NCBI GenBank assembly: GCA_011391855.1
Contig: JAABPT010000069.1
Span: forward strand, 1 to 7,152
Source of the DNA: Burkholderiales bacterium
Lineage (GTDB): Bacteria; Pseudomonadota; Gammaproteobacteria; Burkholderiales; Burkholderiaceae_C
Length of the DNA stretch: 7,152 bases
Reading direction: 5' to 3'
The position numbers were made by a program, and so were the translations under genes. Positions within the stretch are counted from its first letter, which is position 1, and every line of letters begins with the position of its first letter. Of the stretch, positions 5,855 to 7,152 are shown piece after piece. The notes beneath the pieces are model-generated. The model saw only the letters and a list, made by a program, of their open reading frames with translations, did no database searches and was not told the origin of the DNA.

Positions 5855-7152
5855 GTGAGCCTGCAAGGCCGGCTGCTCGTCTACCTGCTGCTGTGCGCGC
5901 CCGTCGTGTGGGCCATCGCGCTGGTGGCCTCGGCCGACCGGGCGCGCAGCGAGGTCAACGAACTCTTCGACACCGAAATCATCCGCCTGGCGCGCCAGGT
6001 TCAGGCCACGCTGGCCAGCGTGACTTCACCGGGCCAGGTGCTGCCGCGGTCGGCGCCGGCCGGCGAGGCCGACCTGGCCGACCTGGCGGTGGCGGTGTGG
6101 AATGCCGACGGCGAGCTGCTGCTGGTCGACCGCGAGGGCGTGCAGCTGCCGCGCCGCACCGACGCCGCCGGCTTCGTGGAGATGCCGTTCGAAGGCGACC
6201 CCTGGCGCGTGTACTACTTGCAGTCGCCGCAGGGCGAATGGCTGGTCGCCGCCGGGCAGCGCGTGCACGAGCGCGACGAACTGGTGCAAGACCTCGTGGG
6301 CAGCCAGCTGTTGCCCTGGTTGCTGGTGCTGCCGGTGTTGCTGCTGGCCATGGTGTGGGCCGTGCACCAGGCCCTGGCGCCCGTGCGCACGCTCACCAGC
6401 GAACTGCAGCGGCGCAGCGCCGACGACCTGCAGCCGGTGCCCGCCACGCACGCCCCGGCCGAGCTGCAGCCGCTGCTGGCGGCGATGAACGGCCTGTTCG
6501 AACGCATCGACACCACGCTGGCGCGCGAACGCCGCTTCACCGCCGATGCGGCGCACGAGCTGCGCACGCCGCTGGCGGTGCTGCGCGCGCAGTGGGACGT
6601 GCAGCGCCGCGCCACCGGCGAGGACGAGCGCCACCTGGCCGAGGCCCGGCTAGGCGCCGGCCTGGACCGCCTGGAGCGGCTGGTGGCGCAGATGCTGTCG
6701 CTGTCGAAAGTGGACGCGACCGACCACCTGGCCACCGCCAACCCGGTGGACTGGGCACCGCTGGTCGAGCAGGCCATGACCGACGTGCTGCCGCTGGCCG
6801 AGCGCCGCCGCATCGAACTGGGCTGCGACTGGCCGCCGGCCGGCACACCGGCCTTCCCGCTGCGCGGCGACGCCGGCCTGCTGGGCGTGCTGCTGCGCAA
6901 CCTGCTCGACAACGCGGTGCGTTATGCGCCCGAAGGCAGCGCGGTCGGCCTGTGCTTCACCGCCACCGGCCTGCGCGTGGAAAACGCCGGCCCGCCGCTG
7001 CCGGCCGAGACGCTGGCGCACCTGGGCGAACGCTTCCACCGCCCCGAAGGCCAGGCCGAGGTCGGCAGCGGCCTGGGCATCTCGATCGCGCAACGCGTCG
7101 CCGCCCTGCACGGCCTGGCGCTGCACTACCGCGCCGGCGACGGTGGGTCCGG
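5855..7152 (+). CDS. QseC-like sensor histidine kinase, right end cut by the window
   Basis: 432 codons are visible from the GTG at 5855, which is preceded by GAAGGG at 5842-5847. The expected end is only about 8-15 residues away, judged against E. coli QseC from memory. Order: transmembrane helix 1 (about 7-25), a periplasmic sensor segment of the 2CSK_N kind (about 26-150, with LADLAVAVWNADGELLLVD and WRVYYLQSPQGEWLVAAGQR), helix 2 (about 151-170), and a HAMP linker (about 171-223). The dimerisation domain has FTADAAHELRTPLAVLRAQ with phosphoacceptor His234. The ATPase domain has the N box LLRNLLDNAVRYAPEG (N349, N353), then VENAGPPL in place of the usual D-x-G-x-G, and GSGLGIS (404-410). 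GERFHRPEGQ (391-400) is typical of the QseC family. It is the natural partner of the regulator upstream. Signal unknown. The altered G1 box is its one oddity. Confidence 0.92.
   Translation, partial: MSLQGRLLVYLLLCAPVVWAIALVASADRARSEVNELFDTEIIRLARQVQATLASVTSPGQVLPRSAPAGEADLADLAVAVWNADGELLLVDREGVQLPRRTDAAGFVEMPFEGDPWRVYYLQSPQGEWLVAAGQRVHERDELVQDLVGSQLLPWLLVLPVLLLAMVWAVHQALAPVRTLTSELQRRSADDLQPVPATHAPAELQPLLAAMNGLFERIDTTLARERRFTADAAHELRTPLAVLRAQWDVQRRATGEDERHLAEARLGAGLDRLERLVAQMLSLSKVDATDHLATANPVDWAPLVEQAMTDVLPLAERRRIELGCDWPPAGTPAFPLRGDAGLLGVLLRNLLDNAVRYAPEGSAVGLCFTATGLRVENAGPPLPAETLAHLGERFHRPEGQAEVGSGLGISIAQRVAALHGLALHYRAGDGGS

Overview
The window is GC-rich (by eye about 70%) with strongly GC-biased third codon positions. 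It carries a QseB/QseC-type two-component pair, an AcoR-type sigma-54 activator tail and a PqqU/YncD-like TonB receptor remnant. This suggests a high-GC proteobacterium, most likely a betaproteobacterium of the order Burkholderiales; that placement is inference from gene types and composition, not from a marker gene.

Layout, left to right. (1) 1-517, minus strand: the N-terminal 172 residues of a major facilitator superfamily permease whose gene runs off the left edge. (2) 518-1280: about 760 bases with no convincing gene, possibly holding a decayed small cysteine-rich ORF near its right end. (3) 1281-1802, minus: a secreted NTF2/SnoaL-like protein. (4) 1803-1999: a divergent intergenic region with a perfect 14-bp palindrome and a 20-bp-spaced direct repeat. 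(5) 2000-3802, plus: a 600-residue membrane-anchored CadC/ToxR-type regulator (cytoplasmic winged helix, one transmembrane helix, periplasmic TolB-like domain and TPR-like repeats). (6) 3799-4783, minus: a decayed region in which two shortened, frame-broken pieces of a PqqU-like TonB-dependent receptor run directly into the last ~130 codons of a sigma-54-dependent, Fis-family activator. (7) 4784-5100: non-coding, with a strong hairpin and a second GC-rich inverted repeat. (8) 5101-5796 and 5855-7152+, plus: an OmpR-family response regulator and its QseC-like histidine kinase, cut by the right edge a few residues before its expected end.

How the parts may work together. The exported NTF2-like protein and the CadC-like regulator are head to head. 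The regulator's sensor half and the mature NTF2-like protein should both lie outside the inner membrane, so a regulator/target or sensor/ligand pairing is plausible but unproven. The response regulator and kinase form an operon-like pair. The decayed receptor/activator block between these modules looks like the scar of a former PQQ-uptake and sigma-54-controlled locus, which the two-component pair may once have neighboured or regulated.

The most notable observation is this scar: three junctions within about 500 bases, one over a short sequence that both parent sites probably shared. No RNA gene, CRISPR array, insertion sequence or clear terminator was seen.
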